A DNA stretch of 64,000 nucleotides from Yponomeuta sedellus (GCA_934045075.1 OW203751.1:4289822-4353821); one strand, 5' to 3'; shown: positions 19,811 through 30,116, counted from the first letter of the stretch. Numbers and translations: made by a program. The notes: generated by a model not told the origin, from the sequence alone.

Positions 19811-20433
19811 GCCTTACCGTGCGCCGTTGGATACGCCTCGTAGCCGGCTCGAAGTTTCTTTGTCGGTTGCGCACGTATGCCGCCCGCAAAAAATTTCAGT
19901 GTACCCACCGCTTGCATTCCACTTATACCCAATCAATATTGTTGTCTGGTTGGGATTTACTTATAAATACATAACTACCATGTCACAAATGCGAACTATT
20001 CAAAGTAAGCATACAATGTTTTATGTTTTTATGGAATATAATTAATGCATAATGAAACAACATTGATTGAATAAGTTGAAGAAGGTATAGGACTTTTGCC
20101 GAGAGTTAGGCTTCTTAAACCCGAGACGTAGTTAGCAGTGGAGACGTGGTGGAGGGACGATTGTTGTGTAGGTAATCGGTGTAATGGAATGTTCCGCCTG
20201 AGCGCTATAGGGGTCTTCCTTCCATTCGTCCTTGCACACGCGCGGGTGCGATGCTGTCCTCTCAGCAAAGGGGCCAAGATACTACCATAAATAGTAATTT
20301 TATTATAAAACTTTTATAAGCGCCTTAGCCTGCCGAGTTACTACAACATTTGTGATCGTATGTACTAAACTGTGTTTAGTTAACCTACATTATGTAATGT
20401 TTATGAAAAATAAAGACCCTTTTTAAAAAAAAA
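19811..20433 (+). mobile_element. Retroposed sequence with poly(A) and 12-bp TSD
   Basis: ACTGACTACATG at 19799-19810 and 20434-20445 flanks 623 bp ending AAAATAAAGACCCTTTTT plus an A run. AATAAA sits about 20 bases before the A run, so this is a reverse-transcribed polyadenylated RNA: a truncated LINE or a processed pseudogene. I do not recognise the encoded product; the region 20090-20290 is the most GC-rich part. Confidence 0.75.
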
Positions 20434-20494
20434 ACTGACTACATGACGGCAAAAAGTCATTTTATTAGATTACAATAGGTTAGATTAATACTTT

Positions 20495-20771
20495 AAGAAA
20501 TCTATTAAGAGGCTAAAACTTCCACCCATCGACCGCGAACCCGCGACCTCTGGCTATCCGTGCCAGCGCTCTTCCAACTGAGCTAATGGGCGACTCACCG
20601 GCATCAGTGAAATTTCAAACCTCTTTACAATACTCTCTGTATTACATACAGAGAGTATTGTATTATTACCGAGGTCGCGGGTTCCAATCCCGGCATGGGT
20701 GGAATTTTTAGCCTCTAAATAGGTTTCTAAAATTGTCCTTAGCACGGGTTAGTGCATTAAAAAGAATATAA
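20495..20771 (+). mobile_element. Palindromic family A retroposon, copy A8, 14-bp TSD
   Basis: TAGATTAATACTTT at 20481-20494 and 20772-20785. Order: inverted tRNA-like part (20523-20592), inverted leader down to ACTCTCTGTATTACATACAG, then the sense leader start, partial sense tRNA-like part (B box at about 20680) and tail R. Confidence 0.88.
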
Positions 20772-20785
20772 TAGATTAATACTTT

Positions 20786-21340
20786 TATTCCTCGAGATAT
20801 ATAGCCATGTGGTAGAGTTTACCACTGGCTATTTATGATGCGTTTATGGATTTTTTAAGGGAATCGTGTTTTGCAAATAACACCGTGAAAATTTGGTGTC
20901 CATTTGAAAATCTAGATAATTTTCGAGGAAAATGGACAAAATCTCTGAACTATATTATAAAACCAAAAACTTATAATGACATGAGTAATTTGAATTAACA
21001 ACTTCATCAGGCGAGGTCTAATCACTTTTCTACAAGAGTTAAAGTTTAAGAGTTTTTTTACTAAAGTTTTTAACACGGCTGCCTTACTTTAAAACTCTAC
21101 CAATGAACAAATGTTTAATGAAATTATAATATTTATTTAGAAATAAAGTCTAATCAATAAATAAAAATAAAGAGATAAATTTTATTGAATGTCAACTTAT
21201 GATAAATGAATAAATCCTTTACACTCAAGGTTTATTACTAACGAGCGGCCGTATATTTAAAATGTGACTCTAAACATACATCATCTCGAGTTGGTATTTA
21301 GGCGGCTGTCGGGTTTTTGTTTTTCAGTCGGGTTTTCATT
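20786..21340. other. Mostly unassigned
   Basis: A hairpin ATAGCCATGTGGTA/TACCACTGGCTAT lies at about 20801-20833. GGTGTCCATTTGAAAATCTA at about 20897 recurs at 41856, so a dispersed repeat is present but not classifiable. Confidence 0.4.
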
Positions 21341-21349
21341 TTTATAATT

Positions 21350-21750
21350 CTTTTTTTAAACTCCCAATATGCAGGGTAGTTGGCAATTTTATCTGCTTAG
21401 CAAGCGCGCAGCTGCCTCCGATGCGAGGAGTTTGGAAAGCGCGATTATTGAAGCACTTATCCCCACATATTTTTCTGACACTGTCAAGGTAATAAGGGGA
21501 TAATGCCCATAATCCCCACGCTGGGCATGCGTGTTGGGGATTGCAGTTCGGTGAAATTGTACTGCAGGGGGCGCTGCTGCCCACCCCCCGATTTGTGTCC
21601 CTTAGTCGCCTTTTACGAAACCCGCGGGAAGAATTGGGTAAGGGTAAAAATTGGGAAGAATTATGGGCATTACCCCCTATGACAGCACAACGTGGCGCTC
21701 TTTAGGGGAGGGCTATGTCCAGCAGTGGACTAGTATAGCCTGACCACAAG
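21350..21750. mobile_element. RTE-type LINE 3' fragments in opposite orientation
   Basis: 21500-21655 is minus sense (CTTCCCGCGGGTTTCGTAAA, TGCGATCC-like, CCCCAACACGCATGCCC). 21660-21745 is plus sense (TTATGGGCATTACCCCC, GGCGCTCTTTAGGGGAGGG, GTCCAGCAGTGGACTAGTA). The two halves form an inverted junction near 21658. Confidence 0.65.
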
Positions 21751-21854
21751 GTAATAAGGGAGTCCCCTTATTTAATTTTTTTTCCATTTAAACTATAGCT
21801 TAATTAATTGCATGCTCTAAATAATTGTACTGCTCGTAGTTTTATTTGTCTGAG

Positions 21855-22160
21855 TCGCTCGTGGCCTCGGATGCCTGAGTGATCTTAAACGATCACGAAG
21901 GTTAAGCAACAAAGGGCGCTTTCAGTGCATGGATGGGTTACCGTCTATGACTAACGCTAGTGACACTTTCCGAGCGGTTCCGTGCTTCACAAGGCACGTT
22001 AAGCACTTGGTGCCGGCTGCTGACGATAAATGGCAGTCGTTAAGCCGTATCAGAAGCCTTATGGGCGGCTTTATAACTTCTGACAGTAAGGCGTGCCACT
22101 GTCTTACAACCATCCACCAACTCGGACTTGGCCCCCGTGGTGGGGACAAGATATCGAAAA
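21855..22160 (+). mobile_element. 5S-SINE, closest to 5S rRNA, 3' truncated
   Basis: GATCACGAAGGTTAAGCAAC, GGGCGCTTTCAGTGCATGGA and TGGGTTACCG keep 5S features lost elsewhere (GATCACGAAG, AGTGC-TGGATGGGT), so it may represent an older subfamily. The body stops at CCCCGTGGTGGGGACAAG, skipping about 60 bp before a GATATCG remnant. Confidence 0.85.
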
Positions 22161-22414
22161 AAAAGTACAAACATTCGTACAATCATTTGCTTGCTACACA
22201 AATTTACTAGAACTTACACAAAGTTCTCTCTTACACTCATTTATAAATTTCTCATTTCTCATTCATTTATATCAATCCTACTATGTCAAAACGACCGGGA
22301 TAGTATAGTCTGGGATAGTGTAGTCTTTTAGCTTTTAGAATATACCTCGGCTACTATCGGATAGAATCGGATATATTCGTGTAATAGAAATATCGGAACT
22401 AATATGACACTATT

Positions 22415-22777
22415 ATACTATTTTTATTTTTAATGCACTAACCCGTGCTAAGGACAAATTTAAAAACCTATTTAGAGGCTAAAAATTTCACCCATGCCGG
22501 GATTCGAACCCGCAACCTCTGGCTATCCGTGCCAGCGCTCAGTGGCTATCCGTGCCAGCGCGCCAGGTATCTGGCACGGATAGCCAGAGGTTGCGGGTTC
22601 GAATCCCGGCATGGGTGAAATTTTTAGCCTCTGGCTATCCGCAACCGCAACCTCTGGCTATCCGTGCCAGCGCTCAGTGGCTATCCGTGCCAGCGCGCCA
22701 GGTATCTGGCACGGATAGCCAGAGGTTGCGGGTTCGAATCCCGGCATGGGTGAAATGTTTAGCCTCTAAAAGGTTTT
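22415..22777 (-). mobile_element. Palindromic family A retroposon with internal 135-bp duplication, 15-bp TSD
   Basis: TAATATGACACTATT at 22400-22414 and 22778-22792. Inverted tail R and inverted tRNA-like part come first. The segment GCAACCTCTGGCTATCCG... at 22512 repeats at 22647 (135-bp period), each unit pairing an inverted anticodon-to-B-box piece with a sense one. The A-box half is absent from the sense units, so the promoter is incomplete. Confidence 0.88.
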
Positions 22778-22792
22778 TAATATGACACTATT

Positions 22793-22960
22793 TAAAACTG
22801 TTTTAATACGGATTTCACTCGTTTATTATATATTTTTACAATTTTCCGACGTTTCGGCACTTTTACTGGTGCAGTGGTCCCGGATGACTGAGGTGCCGAA
22901 GCGTCGGAAAATTGTAAAAAAATATAATAAACGAGTGAAATCCGTATTAAAACAGTTTTA
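22793..22960. mobile_element. Foldback element, 68-bp arms
   Basis: Arms 22793-22860 and 22893-22960 are near-perfect complements containing AATACGGATTTCACTCG and CCGACGTTTCGGCAC. The centre is GGTGCAGTGGTCCCGGATGA. TAATATGACACT occurs on both sides (22778 and 22997). Confidence 0.85.
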
Positions 22961-23241
22961 ATTATGTCTAGTACTCGTGTTAACCTTAGAAAATACTAAT
23001 ATGACACTTTTCACATTTACACAGAGCAGAAAGTAGTGCACTCGTGTGCTTTCGGCGAAATCCAAAACCTACTCTAGAGCCCGAGGTATATTATATACGA
23101 GCTAAGAGACTGTAAAAATGTGACTGTTACGAGACTGTTAATCACTGCCTCGCATCAATGCCTGATTTGGTACAAAAAATCCTGATATATATTAAAAAGT
23201 AAAAGGATCTACCAACAAAATAAGTCGGTCGACCTGGAGAT

Positions 23242-23602
23242 CGATATCAACCCTTTTTTATGTCCCCAATGTTGGGGCACGGATCTCTTCCTGTATCGCA
23301 GGAAGGTTAGGCCATACTCCACCACGGGGGCGAAATCCGGGTTGGTGGAGGATTGTAAGACAGTGGCGGGACTTACTGTCAGAAGCTATCAAGCCGCCCA
23401 TAAGGCCTCTGACATGGCTTAACGACTTCCATTACATGACAGCCGGCACCAACGGCTTAACGTGCCTTGCGAAGCACGGAAAAGCTCGGAAAAATGCTTC
23501 TAACGGTAGTCACGAGATGGTCAGCCATCCAGTACCTGCCTGTTGTTGCTTAACCCAAGTGATTGAATCCAGTCACTCGGTTCCGCTAGGCCACTAGCGC
23601 TT
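23242..23602 (-). mobile_element. 5S-SINE, full length, 9-bp TSD
   Basis: CCTGGAGAT at 23233-23241 and 23603-23611. Minus sense from GAAGCGCTAGTGGCC to GGGTTGATATCG. Box A region TTAAGCAACAACAGGCAGG is retained; box C is altered to CTGGATGGCTGACC. Confidence 0.9.
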
Positions 23603-23653
23603 CCTGGAGATAAAATTATGATATTTTCGCGTAATATACCCTTACATTACTAC

Positions 23654-23914
23654 ACATATCGCTCATTTGGCAGAATATTGACGCAAATGTCCTGTTTCCA
23701 ATTTTACAGGAGAGACCGTTATTTCATTCAGAAGTGTTAGAACTTTGTCAAAATGCCACAACGACAGTGGCGCTGTCACGCGATAAAAAACAAAACTACA
23801 TTACTGTCATTTTTTCCCCAAGTGTAAACAGTTATTTCGGGTGTTTTGGCATACTTAACTCAAATTGGCAAAAAAGTACATTTGCGTCATTATTCTGCCA
23901 AATGAGCGATATGT
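23654..23914. mobile_element. MITE, 261 bp, 37-bp TIRs
   Basis: Termini ACATATCGCTCATTTGGCAG..GACGCAAATGT and its complement, one mismatch. A 3-bp CTA may be the TSD. No coding capacity. Confidence 0.75.
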
Positions 23915-24370
23915 ACTATTTTCGTGTTCTTTCATTACCATTTGTGTTTATTTCTTTTTTTTAAATGGTGTAGTAATGCATTTTAAGTTTGTTTTACTAT
24001 GGCGTGTGTACCGTGGTTATAATGTTTTTTCTTCTTATGAAATAAGTACAATTATACCACGAAATCTATCAATGCGTTAGTGTGACAAGGTTCTAAGGTG
24101 TCTACATTAGAGCACGCGACTGTACTATAACTCGCGGTATAAAACTAATATTTTAACGGAAACTAAACTGACCCAGGCTTGATAAGAAGCGTGTGACTGA
24201 AGCTTGTAATATTTCTTAGTAATAGGAAGTCATGTATTCATATTGTGATTCATTAAATCTTCTGCAGTAAATGATTCAATTGTGAAGCTGCAATTTCTGT
24301 AGAAATGCGTTTTGGACCTATAATCTCAGTTGAGGCTGTAATCCAGAATACGCTAAATTGATCTATGTTC
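23915..24370. other. No assignable feature
   Basis: AT-rich; nothing recognisable. Confidence 0.4.
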
Positions 24371-24373
24371 CTT

Positions 24374-24575
24374 TTTGTGACCTTTTCAATCCCTACATTT
24401 AGTTCAGATTGAAATAACCAGAAGTGTCAACTCAGTACTAAAAAAGGCTTGTATACGAGTAGGTGCTAAATCTAGAGGGAGCATCACAGATAACTTATAT
24501 AGCAGAATCATGTCTTTTCTCCATCATATTGAAGAAAATTATATTTAAAAAACTACAAAAGTTGTGAAGTTAAAG
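24374..24575 (+). repeat. Repeat Q, copy 1
   Basis: CCTACATTTAGTTC, CCAGAAGTGTCAACTC and GTAGGTGCTAAATCTAGAGG recur in diverged form at 47363-47590. Both copies are followed at once by family F. Confidence 0.65.
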
Positions 24576-24585
24576 TAGCAGTCAC

Positions 24586-24745
24586 CACTGAGTGAAGGAA
24601 AGCATCGTGAGGAGACCCGAGTGTCTGAGGTGTTCAAATACCTCTGCGTTTGAAATTGCCAATCCGCGGTGGTCACGCGTGGTAGTTAAGCCCAAACTCT
24701 CTTTCTCTCTGAGAGAATATCTGTGCTCCGCGGCCGCCGCTCGCA
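24586..24745 (+). mobile_element. Family F repeat
   Basis: GAGTGAAGGAAAGCATCGTG, GACCCGAGTGTCTGAGG, TTGCCAATCCGCGGTGGTCA. This is the best-preserved copy in the window. Confidence 0.75.
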
Positions 24746-24838
24746 TGTATACGGCGTACAGCAATGTCGATTTATCTCGAAGAAGGTTATCATTAAAAAT
24801 GAGGTCAAATTTTCAAGCATGTTCGAGAAAAAATATTT
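24740..24838 (+). repeat. Repeat R2, copy 1
   Basis: ATTTATCTCGAAGAAGGTT, TCATTAAAAATGAGG and TTTTCAAGCATG recur at 25718-25829. Confidence 0.65.
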
Positions 24839-24860
24839 TATATCTCTCATGTTCGGTAAG

Positions 24861-25077
24861 TACAGTGCGTTCACATTAACTTGACGCGTGAGAGAATTGG
24901 TAACAAGGACATAACATGTGAATTAGCTTTTGGACCTAATCGGAAGATAGTAAAACAAGCCCTCAATCCTTTTATTTTCCCCAAGTAATGGGAATGATTT
25001 CTTATTTAACATGGTAAAACTAAACATATCAGTGTTGCCAGTTCTCTCACGCGTCAAGTTAATGTGAACGCACTGTA
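24861..25077. mobile_element. Mariner-type MITE, TA target site
   Basis: TA-CAGTGCGTTCACATTAACT...GTGAACGCACTG-TA. The arms are about 38 bp with one mismatch (GAGAGAATTGG/GAGAGAACTGG). TA duplication and CAGT start are typical of Tc1/mariner relatives. Confidence 0.8.
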
Positions 25078-25717
25078 GGTTCTTATTACCTCCAAATGGG
25101 GCTTGTAGGTGACAAATTAGCGCTCTAGGGTAATAATGTAGCTAGAAAGGGCTTAGGGCGATAATTAATAAAAAAAAAAACACTTCTTTCAAAAAGTTCG
25201 CGTACATTTAACCATCATACTGGCAATAGACATCATGCATTCAGCCCAATGACCAAAGAGGTCGCTTTGCTATGCCTTGTTTTCGTGTGAGTACCTATAA
25301 TAGTCATCAATTTTAAATATCGAACTGCGAAGCTCAATTTCGTTCTTGAATAAAGAAATTAAAAAAGGTATTCCTTGATTTTTTTTAATGAAAAAAGGCG
25401 GGAATTGAAAACTTTTACTTTAAAATGTTTTATTCTTGTAATGCCGTTTTTTTTTACTTACCTAACAATCGAGATGTAAAGCAGAATAGTTAGCTCGGGT
25501 GTAAACACCATTGCACCCTCGAACTATAGGCGCACGGGCGCAGCGACGGCGCCTAAATAACTCGCGCTACAATAATTGATGCCTTACGTTGGCTACTAAT
25601 CTATTATTAATAAGTTACCTCCTTGGTGGTCAACTTGTCACGTTTCGGAGTAAATGATCGTTCCATTTTAAATTACATGACAGATGTAAGTTTTTTCATA
25701 AAACTTTTGCCGTTCGC
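25078..25717. other. No assignable feature
   Basis: AT-rich with a short GC-rich stretch at 25520-25570. No match found. Confidence 0.4.
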
Positions 25718-25829
25718 CGCCTGCATCTAAGTATACGGCCAGTACAGCAATTCCGATTTATCTCGAAGAAGGTTGTCATTAAAAATGAGGCTCAAATTTT
25801 CAAGCATAGTTGAGAAAAAAAAATCTCCT
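25718..25829 (+). repeat. Repeat R2, copy 2
   Basis: Diverged copy of 24740-24838. An unassigned frame follows to 26050 (no recognised motif). Confidence 0.6.
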
Positions 25830-26156
25830 TGTATCGACACTACCGCTTTACGCCCGTCCCTAGACCATCTCGCACCCGTAATGAAATAAGTTTCGACGGG
25901 ATCTCCCTTCAAGACGTAAGGGTTGCCGCGAGACGTGTTATATTATATCGGATTGTGAGACAAGTGTTGCCTGTAACTCGGTCCCACCGTCGAACTTACA
26001 GCGCCCTGTGTCTACCTCTGAGAACTACAAAATCGTTTACTACAAAATAACAATTTTATTTTCTTATTCTGTCGTTATTACTTATTTATTACCTACAGTA
26101 TGAGGTGCAAAAGTATGAAGTCTACGTCTGTGTTTCAAAACACATTTAAGTTCGTT

Positions 26157-26468
26157 ATCAACCCTTGTATGTCCCACTGCTGGGGCACGGGTCTCTTCCT
26201 GCATCGCAGGAAGGTTAGGCCATACTCCACCACGGGGGCCAAGTCCGGGGGTCGGTGGAGGATTGTAAGACAGCGGCGAGCTTTACTTTCAGAAGTTACC
26301 AAGCCGCCCATAAGGCCTCTGACATGACTTAACGACTGCCATTACCGTGACAGCCGGCGCCAACGGCTTAAGTGCTCGGAAAATGGCACTAGCGGTAGTC
26401 ACGGCAACTGACCGCGACTCAAGTGATTGATTCCAATCACTCGTTTCGACAAAGCCTCGATCGCTTCA
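26157..26468 (-). mobile_element. 5S-SINE, internally deleted
   Basis: 3' end, body and head AGTGATTGATTCCAATCACT are present, but most of the 5S box A-to-C segment is deleted around 26400-26415, so it should lack a working internal promoter. Confidence 0.8.
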
Positions 26469-26757
26469 CATTGTACAGTAAATTCTTTACTTTGAAATAA
26501 AATTTATTTAATTTGAGGGGCGGACGGTCGGTCACCAGACGAGTTCCGTTTCTTCCTTTTGAGCTATGGAACCCTGAAACACAAGAGTGACGTGGACCAC
26601 TTATTTTTAAAACTCCATCGTCGTATAACTCCATGTTTAGCTTGCTTCTCACGCGTCCATATCGATTTGTCAACGCCATATTTATTTCTCTCACTTATCG
26701 GTATAAGCACACTGGCGCATCGAAGTCTAAACGTCGATTAAAATTATCTAAAGTAAA

Positions 26758-26838
26758 ACGGCGGTAGCCCCGTGGGTAGAACAACAATGGACTCGGAACC
26801 GTGAGACCCAGGTTCGATTCCCAGCCTAGTATACATTT
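26758..26838 (+). mobile_element. tRNA-headed SINE, family D head, copy 1
   Basis: GGCGGTAGCCCCGTGGGTAG then B box GGTTCGATTCC. Compare 31196. The body is not the D body seen at 31262, so only the head is shared. Confidence 0.6.
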
Positions 26839-26906
26839 GTGTCCCCTCCAAAGAACTAGGTTTAGCTCAGTTTAAGATAAGATAAAAGTATTTTTGATAA
26901 AAAATA

Positions 26907-26960
26907 TGCGGGAAGAGACCCGTGCCCCAGTAGTGGCGACACACAAGGGTTGATATCGAA
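26907..26960 (+). mobile_element. 5S-SINE 3' fragment
   Basis: GGGAAGAGACCCGTGCCCC and ACACAAGGGTTGATATCG; only the last 50 bp. Confidence 0.65.
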
Positions 26961-26961
26961 A

Positions 26962-27302
26962 AATATTCTTTATACACCAGGAAAGAACAAACACAAAATA
27001 TTTACAAAGATACAGTACAATTGGCGACCTTATTGCTCACAGCAATTTATTCCAGACAACCGACGACGATGGAGAGTTGCTGAAGGAAAAGTAGTTGGTG
27101 AAAATATGAACATTGATTTATTGTAATAATAATTGTAATTGGCATGCGAATATTCAGCATAAAGTAACATTAGTTGTAAAAGTAACATAAGATAAGAATA
27201 TCGTTTATTGAACACTGGAAAAACGACAAATACAGAATAGTTACAATTACATAGTACTATTGGCGGCCTTATTGCTAAAAGCAATTTCTTCCAGACACCC
27301 TT
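26962..27302 (-). mobile_element. Two LINE 3'-end fragments (TCTTATCTTA type)
   Basis: 27186-27302 in minus sense reads CTGGAAGAAATTGC, AATAAGGCCGCCAATAG and ends ATATTCTTATCTTATG. 26962-27060 is a second, diverged copy of the same 3' UTR. Confidence 0.6.
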
Positions 27303-27401
27303 ACTATGGAAAGTGAAGTGATTACATTTCGTGATTTATTGCTGAGAAAGAATTATAATTATCGACAAATTACATGCAATACAAGATGGATATTCATCGA
27401 T

Positions 27402-27489
27402 CGATACCAACCCTTGTATGTCCCCACTGCTGGGATACGGGTCTCTTCCTGCATGGCAGGAAGGTTAGGCCATACCCCACCACGGGGAT
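27402..27489 (-). mobile_element. 5S-SINE 3' fragment
   Basis: Last 85 bp only, from GATCGATACCAACCC to CCCACCACGGGG. Confidence 0.7.
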
Positions 27490-27539
27490 TGATATACGTA
27501 TTTAATACTTTTATACATTTTCAAATTTACATTTAGTTT

Positions 27540-27778
27540 TAAAAACCTATTTAGGGGCCAAAAATTCCACCCATGTATCTAATACGGGGGGGAATATTGT
27601 AAAGAGGTTCGAAATTTCACTGATGCCGGTGAGTCGCCCATTAGCTCAGTTGGAAGAGCGCTGGCACGGTCAGCCAGAGGTCGCGGCTTCGAATCCCGGC
27701 ATGGGTGGATTTTTTTGCCTCTAAATAGGTTTTTAAAATTGTCCTTAGCACTGTTTAGTGCATTAAAAAGAATATAAT
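27540..27778 (+). mobile_element. Family A retroposon, copy A10
   Basis: A short inverted trailer (AAAACCTATTTAGGGGCC) is followed by part of the leader, the sense tRNA-like part (27635-27707) and complete tail R ending GCATTAAAAAGAATATAAT. Its right flank is repeat X (27776-27850), the reverse complement of the flank of A6. Confidence 0.85.
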
Positions 27779-27850
27779 AAAAATCATTGTCAATTCTGTT
27801 TTATTTATGTCCAAATAGTGTTTGTCAGGACCGCGGGTTGCAGAATATAA

Positions 27851-28295
27851 TGACATTTAGTTTTCATCGGAAACTGCAAAAGAACTGCGTATTATTTTAT
27901 TAAACACTATTTACTGCCTCCGTATGTTTATTCCAACTGTCACTGAGTCACGAAAATAACCAACTTGTGTGCCTTCATTTCTTTCTCTCTTTGTACCTGA
28001 ATCGGACTTATCACAAGGAGGTAGGGTTCAATTTCGCTCTTCAACGTGACGTGATGGCTTGTATACGAAATGTCACGCGTCTCTATTGCCTTAAGCGTAC
28101 GTGACAGGACTAGTGATGGGGTAAGCGTTTGGGTCTATCGATAAATTATTACTTTATCGGTAAAAATCGGACAAAAGAACCTGTTGTTAATTTTCAAGGT
28201 CAAAACGCAGAACGTTAATTCCCTTACATATTCATATGTTACTACATTGGTCAAATTGATTTCTTAATATTGCTTTTTATTTAATATTTAGTCAT
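27851..28295. other. No assignable feature
   Basis: No match or coding signal. Confidence 0.4.
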
Positions 28296-28299
28296 ATAT

Positions 28300-28417
28300 T
28301 AAACGGGTCAAATCGCGATTATTTATTAGGTAAAACGTAATTACTTTATTTCCCGACGTTTCGGCAGCATTACAGTTGCCGTGGTCTCGGGTAGACTGAA
28401 GTGGCGAGTACCCGAGA
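28300..28417 (+). repeat. Foldback family half-element
   Basis: TCGCGATTATTTATTAGGTA, CCCGACGTTTCGGCAGC, GCCGTGGTCTCGGG. One arm and the centre only. Confidence 0.55.
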
Positions 28418-28427
28418 CTTATAGATT

Positions 28428-28583
28428 ATGGGTAATGCCCATAATCCCCACGCTGGGCATGCGGTTTAATGATGTTCTGCGAACCCCAACCCGCATGCCC
28501 AGCGTGGGGATTATGGGCACTACCCCCCAATGATGGCACAACCTTGCGCTATGGCGCTCAATAGGAAGGGCTGTGTCCAGCAG
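28428..28583. mobile_element. RTE-type LINE 3' fragments as an inverted repeat
   Basis: GGTAATGCCCATAATCCCCA (28430) is inverted relative to the GGGGATTATGGGCACTACCC at about 28510, with 14 bp between the arms. The end AGCAGTACAG is cut by a MITE. Confidence 0.65.
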
Positions 28584-28833
28584 TACAGTCTATTTATTCT
28601 TACTTGTCCAATTTAGTAAACAAGATTCTAACCTTAAAATTGAGATTAGATGCAGAACTAGACATTTTCTCGCAAATCATGAACTATCATGAACTATGTT
28701 TATAAAATTGGCAGCGTGTTATCTAAAAGAGTGTTCCAGGATTATTTATGGAAATATGGCAGTTTTGGGCTAAAAAGTCACAGTTTAAGGTTTATCTTGT
28801 TTACTAAATTGGACAAGTAAGAATAAATAGTTA
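28584..28833 (-). mobile_element. Mariner-like MITE N, copy 2
   Basis: TACAGTCTATTTATTCTTAC at the left and the complementary arm at the right (right terminus decayed to AATAGTTAG). It is the reverse orientation of the copies at 53248 and 63203. Confidence 0.8.
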
Positions 28834-28941
28834 GCCTGCAGAAGAAGAAGATGAATAAAGTAATAATAACAAAAACATTTAACCATTTAATTATTTAAAA
28901 CTTACTACCTACAGTACAGTCGACAGCACGTCAACCTGTAC

Positions 28942-29281
28942 ATCGATATCAACCCTTGTATGTCCCCACTGCTGGGGCACGGGTCTGTTCCTGCATCGCA
29001 GGGAGGTTAGGCCCTACTCCACCACTGGGGCTAAGTCCGGGTTGGTGGAGGATTATAAGACAGTGGCGGGCCTTACTGTCAGACTGCCTCGGACATGGCT
29101 ACAGACTTCCATTACATGACAGCCGGAACCAACGCCTTGCGAAGCACGGAAGCGCTCGGAAAAAATGCCACTCGCGGTAGTCACGGGACGGTCACTCATC
29201 CTGCACCTGACCGTGCCTGTTGTTGCTTAACTCAAGTGATTGATTCCAATCACTCGGTTCGACTATAACACGAGCGTTTCT
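28942..29281 (-). mobile_element. 5S-SINE, near full length
   Basis: 5S-like head at the high-coordinate end: TTAAGCAACAACAGGCACGG, GGATGAGTGACCGTCCCGTG. A small deletion in the body near 29085. Confidence 0.85.
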
Positions 29282-29338
29282 CTATGAGTATCTCTATCTA
29301 TTTAGTCCCTTTTTTGACAGCGCGGAGTAGCATTATTT

Positions 29339-29452
29339 ATTTAAAAACCTATTTAGAGGCTAAAAATTTCACCCATGCCGGGATTCGAACCCGCAACCTC
29401 TGGCTATCCGTACCAGCGCTCTACCAATTGAGCCAATGGGCGACTCACGGCA
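29339..29452 (-). mobile_element. Family A retroposon, copy A11
   Basis: Minus-strand tRNA-like part at 29370-29442; trailer at the left, only CGTGAGT of the leader at the right. Confidence 0.8.
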
Positions 29453-29489
29453 TTATTTATGTTCGAGCCTATATTTTAAAGTGATTTCG

Positions 29490-30116
29490 ATTATTTTAAG
29501 AAATATCCCTTCTGTCCTTGAGCCTCCGGGCTTATGCCGGAACGATGGGAAACGTCCGGACGGCCTTACTCTGGTTCCGTGGGAGAAGGGTCGAAGTTTG
29601 TTGTGGGATGCGACTTGTGTGTGCACGTTCGCGCCCTCGCATGTCGTATCCACTGCCGCTGCTGCTGGTGCCGCGGCTGAACTGGCTGCGAGGCATAAGA
29701 CGCAGAAGTATAGCCAGCTTATTAATTCCTACATTTTTGTGCCGCTGGCTATAGAAACTTCTGGTGTATGGGGAGCGCAGGGCAGCGCTTTTATTAGGGA
29801 GCTGGGACGCCGATTGAGGGACCGTGGCATGGACGTTCGCTCTGGGGCATATCTGAGCCAAAGGATTTCCCTTGCTGTGCAGCGCGGTAACGCGGCCAGT
29901 ATTATGGGGACTTTTGGTTCGGATGTGGCTCGGAGCGATTTATTTGCATAGTTTTTTTTTTTTTGTTTTAATTATTATTTTATTATTATTGTTATTGCCT
30001 TGACATTCTTTTAATTTCATTCTTTTTGACGAAACTTTATGTGAATGTTGATTATGATTGTATTGAGTTTTTTATAATGTCTATGTAAATAATTTAGGTA
30101 TGTCAAAAAAAAAAAA
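29490..30116 (+). pseudogene. Non-LTR retrotransposon C-terminal fragment with 3' UTR
   Basis: The frame ending at 29951 encodes EPPGLCRNDGKRPDGLTLVP, later SLLWDATC, KYSQLINSYIFVPLAIETSG and SLAVQRGNAASIMGTFG. This block is common downstream of RT in insect LINE-encoded proteins. RPDG followed by WDAT has the spacing of a PD-(D/E)XK nuclease core, which would suit a restriction-like endonuclease, but that reading is inference. An A run after ATGTCAAAAA ends the unit at about 30116. The RT itself is missing, so it is a 5'-truncated copy with an intact frame for about 460 bp. Confidence 0.65.
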
